A DNA stretch of 42,906 nucleotides, taken from assembly GCA_003509545.1 (NCBI GenBank), contig DOLC01000031.1, forward strand, positions 1 to 42,906, given 5' to 3'. Position 1 is the stretch's first letter. Every line of letters starts with the position of its first letter. Positions 42,610 to 42,906 of the stretch are shown here, in pieces. The notes beneath the pieces were generated by a model that was not told the origin of the DNA, ran no database searches, and saw nothing but the letters and a program-made list of their open reading frames with translations. A program made the translations under genes and the position numbers. The DNA is from Peptococcaceae bacterium (GTDB lineage Bacteria; Bacillota; DSM-521; Neomoorellales; Neomoorellaceae).

Positions 42610-42846
42610 TCAGACTGTAATCTCTTGAGCCGTACTGTCCGTTTTTAGTAGCGAGAGAATCAGCCCGTAAAGGGACAACAGAACCAGCGGCAGATGCAGC
42701 ACACCGTTCCACCATAAGGCGGGTTCTAAAATAAAGTTTATCAGCATGTTATAAAAACCGATTATCAGCCCTATTAGACATAATGGAACGGCCAGCCCCA
42801 CAGTAGCGATACGAAGGTTATATTGGTACAATAGGCACCAATACAA
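42610..42846 (-). CDS. Small hydrophobic protein or fragment, unknown
   Basis: A 78-codon frame from TTG 42846 encodes two to three membrane segments (TVGLAVPLCLIGLIIGFY, then LHLPLVLLSLYGLILSLL) and a short polar tail. No ribosome site precedes the start, and an in-frame stop lies five codons upstream. It may be a small membrane protein or the residue of a longer gene disturbed by the neighbouring IS elements. I do not recognise a family. Confidence 0.4.
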   Translation of the reverse strand: MYWCLLYQYNLRIATVGLAVPLCLIGLIIGFYNMLINFILEPALWWNGVLHLPLVLLSLYGLILSLLKTDSTAQEITV

Positions 42847-42872
42847 AGCTACAAGCTAAGGAGGCTGGCAAG

Positions 42873-42906
42873 ATGAATTATACCACATATGTAGGGCTGG
42901 ATGTTC
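42873..42906 (+). CDS. IS110-family transposase, first codons only (cut by window edge)
   Basis: AAGGAGG at 42858-42864 precedes ATG 42873, and the eleven codons to the window end read MNYTTYVGLDV. The YVGLDV start, normally continuing with His-Lys, is the first DEDD-catalytic Asp motif of IS110-type transposases. Only the start is visible, so the assignment is provisional. Confidence 0.6.
   Translation, partial: MNYTTYVGLDV

Overview
The window looks like the chromosome of a spore-forming, GC-rich Clostridia-type Firmicute, possibly a thermophilic Moorella-like lineage. The evidence is strong GGAGG ribosome sites with many GTG/TTG starts, a CwlD-type spore-cortex amidase, an ArgR/AhrC-type operator, and an argJ-based arginine pathway. 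The genus is inferred, not demonstrated. By eye the core genes are near 60 % GC; several accessory stretches are clearly more AT-rich.

Left end (1-4957): the C-terminus of a modification methylase and a complete helicase-nuclease form a Type III-like restriction system. They are followed by a coiled-coil protein built from twelve 42-bp tandem repeats and by a decayed, N-terminally truncated phosphopentomutase (deoB) on the minus strand.

Housekeeping block (5099-15530): a UPF0316 membrane protein behind a long GC-rich leader; a membrane-anchored thermonuclease; a leftward operon (unknown protein, CBS-GGDEF protein, ABC ATPase, ABC permease); cwlD; a Memo-AMMECR1 fusion with its radical SAM partner; a 51-residue Cys-rich protein on the minus strand; an M20 amidohydrolase; and an unknown anchored protein.

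Arginine block (15543-24179): a promoter whose -35 lies in a perfect palindromic ARG box drives argC-argJ-argB-argD-argF-argG-argH, a complete glutamate-to-arginine route using ArgJ acetyl recycling. A hairpin follows argH.

Defence island (24184-39622): after a Nudix gene fragment and a direct-repeat pair comes a complete BREX type 3 set in the order brxF-brxC-[HD phosphohydrolase-YwgA-like]-pglX-brxH-pglZ-brxA. The two bracketed genes are not BREX components. They are more AT-rich than their neighbours, sit tightly within the operon, and resemble the ywfO-ywgA pair of Bacillus. This is the most interesting feature of the window: a putative dNTP-hydrolase module embedded in a phage-exclusion operon. 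The pglX gene also carries an internal AT-rich segment that may be a swapped specificity region.

Right end (39712-42906): an IS66 remnant (tnpA, tnpB and one terminal repeat, no tnpC), a YibE/F membrane protein, an IS256 transposase pseudogene with an in-frame stop, a small membrane ORF, and the first codons of an IS110 transposase. This is a typical mobile-element-rich island margin.
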